Shown: piece by piece, positions 6,012-6,464 of the stretch | Position numbering within the stretch: the stretch's first letter is position 1 | How the letters are laid out: each line of letters opens with the position of its first letter | Origin: an uncultured Oscillospiraceae bacterium | Lineage (GTDB): Bacteria > Bacillota > Clostridia > Oscillospirales > Oscillospiraceae | Assembly (NCBI GenBank): GCA_934668285.1 | Contig: CAKUNB010000093.1 | Coordinates: 1 to 6,464 of the forward strand | Length of the DNA stretch: 6,464 bases | Direction of reading: 5' to 3' | The notes under the pieces: generated by a model | Database searches by the model: none | What the model saw: only the letters and a program-made list of their open reading frames with translations | What the model was told of the DNA's origin: nothing | Made by a program: the position numbers and the translations under genes

Positions 6012-6032
6012 GCCTCCCCAAAACGGGGAGGC
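6012..6032 (-). terminator. Perfect 8-bp GC-rich hairpin; terminator-like on the minus strand
   Basis: GCCTCCCC (6012-6019) pairs perfectly with GGGGAGGC (6025-6032) around a five-base loop. On the plus strand the stem is followed by GGAAAGAG, with no T tract. On the minus strand it is followed by TTATTTTATTC, which is T-rich, so intrinsic termination is better supported for transcripts arriving from the right (the ImmA/IrrE-type gene). On the plus strand it could instead stabilise the 3' end of the 46-aa gene's mRNA or affect the adjacent ribosome site of the 67-aa ORF. Confidence 0.55.
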
Positions 6033-6047
6033 GGAAAGAGAGCATAT

Positions 6048-6251
6048 ATGGAAGAGACTTTCGTAAGAATGTGCAAGGTAAATGGTGTAACGCAGCGATT
6101 GAAAGATTTCTGGACGGTTTCTGTGAAGGATGGAAAATATGTGATATCAGCCAATGGGCAACCGATTTGTCGTGGCACTGTTCAACTCGGACAGACATGC
6201 GAAGCTATACTTCGTGAATGTTGCGGCGTAGTGTTCAGTAGGGTTAGTTAG
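6048..6251 (+). CDS. Small hypothetical protein, 67 aa
   Basis: The start is ATG 6048, preceded by GGAAAG (6033-6038) at nine bases, a weaker site than most here; the AGCATATATGG start context is nearly the same as that of the cysteine-rich gene at 2387. The protein shows a charged start, a central strand pair (FWTVSVKDGKYVISANGQPI, 21-40) and a cysteine-containing helix (TCEAILRECC, 50-59). I do not recognise a family. It is the last plus-strand gene visible. Its final eight bases overlap the last codons of the convergent minus-strand gene, and transcripts of that gene reading to the hairpin at 6012-6032 would be antisense to all of it. It could be spurious, but composition and start context favour a real gene. 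Confidence 0.55.
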   Translation: MEETFVRMCKVNGVTQRLKDFWTVSVKDGKYVISANGQPICRGTVQLGQTCEAILRECCGVVFSRVS

Positions 6252-6464
6252 CAATTCTCTTCTGAAGATATACACGGCGCATGTCATTCTCCCAGGCGGT
6301 TTTTCTGTGATATCTTGTCCATTTCACATATTCAGACCAGCGGTGTTCAGATGCTTCTTTGGATAGGCCAAATACGCGCTTGATATCTGATGGAGATTCA
6401 ATTCTGAGTATCTCATACAGCGGCATAGGGCAAAGTAATGTGGCGGCAAATTGATCTGCCTCCG
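6244..6464 (-). CDS. ImmA/IrrE-family metallopeptidase, C-terminal part (runs off the window)
   Basis: Reading the minus strand from the right edge gives 72 codons up to the TAA at 6244-6246. The first visible residues are EADQFAATLLCP, the ExxADxFAxxLLxP segment that follows the HExxH zinc site in ImmA/IrrE proteins. Downstream come a short helix and DIKRVFGLSKEASEHRW, the 'di...F.vS.eAa..R' helix pair typical of the family's C-terminus, then a basic tail. The Met at 6424-6426 is internal (the second P-M of CPMP), not a start. The HExxH helix and N-terminus lie outside the window. Family members such as ImmA of ICEBs1 cleave the element's own repressor and so trigger excision and gene expression; others act with stand-alone regulators. 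Being opposite to the main gene run, it probably belongs to a lysogeny or immunity unit. Family call is strong; specific role inferred. Confidence 0.82.
   Translation of the reverse strand, partial: EADQFAATLLCPMPLYEILRIESPSDIKRVFGLSKEASEHRWSEYVKWTRYHRKTAWENDMRRVYLQKRIAN

Noticed and set aside
6012..6032. Hairpin as a plus-strand intrinsic terminator
   Set aside because: GGAAAGAG, not a T tract, follows the stem on the plus strand.
5915..6198. Minus-strand open frames across the hairpin
   Set aside because: They read through the hairpin and both small plus-strand genes, have odd proline/leucine-rich composition and no ribosome site.

Overview
The window looks like part of a mobile element (prophage, phage-plasmid or integrative element) of a Clostridia-type Firmicute. 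The grounds are: densely packed same-strand genes, mostly small and anonymous; near-invariant strong Shine-Dalgarno sites (TGGAGGT, five bases, ATG); moderate GC; a phage/ICE-type DNA methyltransferase-helicase fusion; and, on the opposite strand at the right edge, the end of an ImmA/IrrE-type metallopeptidase of the kind that accompanies phage and ICE repressors. No host housekeeping gene, rRNA, tRNA, transposase, CRISPR array or attachment site is visible.

Layout, left to right. Bases 1-78 are a leader with copy 1 of a bipartite element (GTAAGCAAA, 14 bases, GGTA followed by TATA-rich sequence). A compact plus-strand cluster of six genes follows (79-2662), with gaps of 0-20 bases: a 216-aa unknown; a 120-aa MRYFSTQRP-type protein; a 44-aa TTG-initiated small protein with a hydrophobic start; a 304-aa protein whose C-terminus resembles DUF4942; a 64-aa protein resembling DUF7736; and a 91-aa cysteine-rich protein. 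Copy 2 of the element lies in the next gap, just before the main gene (2710-5763). That gene encodes a 1017-aa fusion of an N6-adenine DNA methyltransferase and a SNF2-like superfamily II helicase. Copy 3, plus a tandem half-element, fills the next gap (5764-5865), before a 46-aa protein. A perfect 8-bp-stem hairpin, then a 67-aa ORF, end the plus-strand run. The ImmA/IrrE fragment (6244-6464, minus) converges on it, and the two coding regions overlap by 8 bp.

Reading of the whole: the element copies occur only in the longer gaps, so they probably divide the plus-strand genes into separately started transcripts controlled by one factor. The main protein has the methyltransferase-then-helicase core that is known from phage P1 DarB and related 'polyvalent' proteins of phages and conjugative elements, but at modest size. 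A role in modifying or protecting the element's own DNA is the most economical inference. No nuclease domain was recognised in it, which argues against a complete restriction enzyme. The small upstream genes may belong to the same module, but the sequence alone does not prove it.
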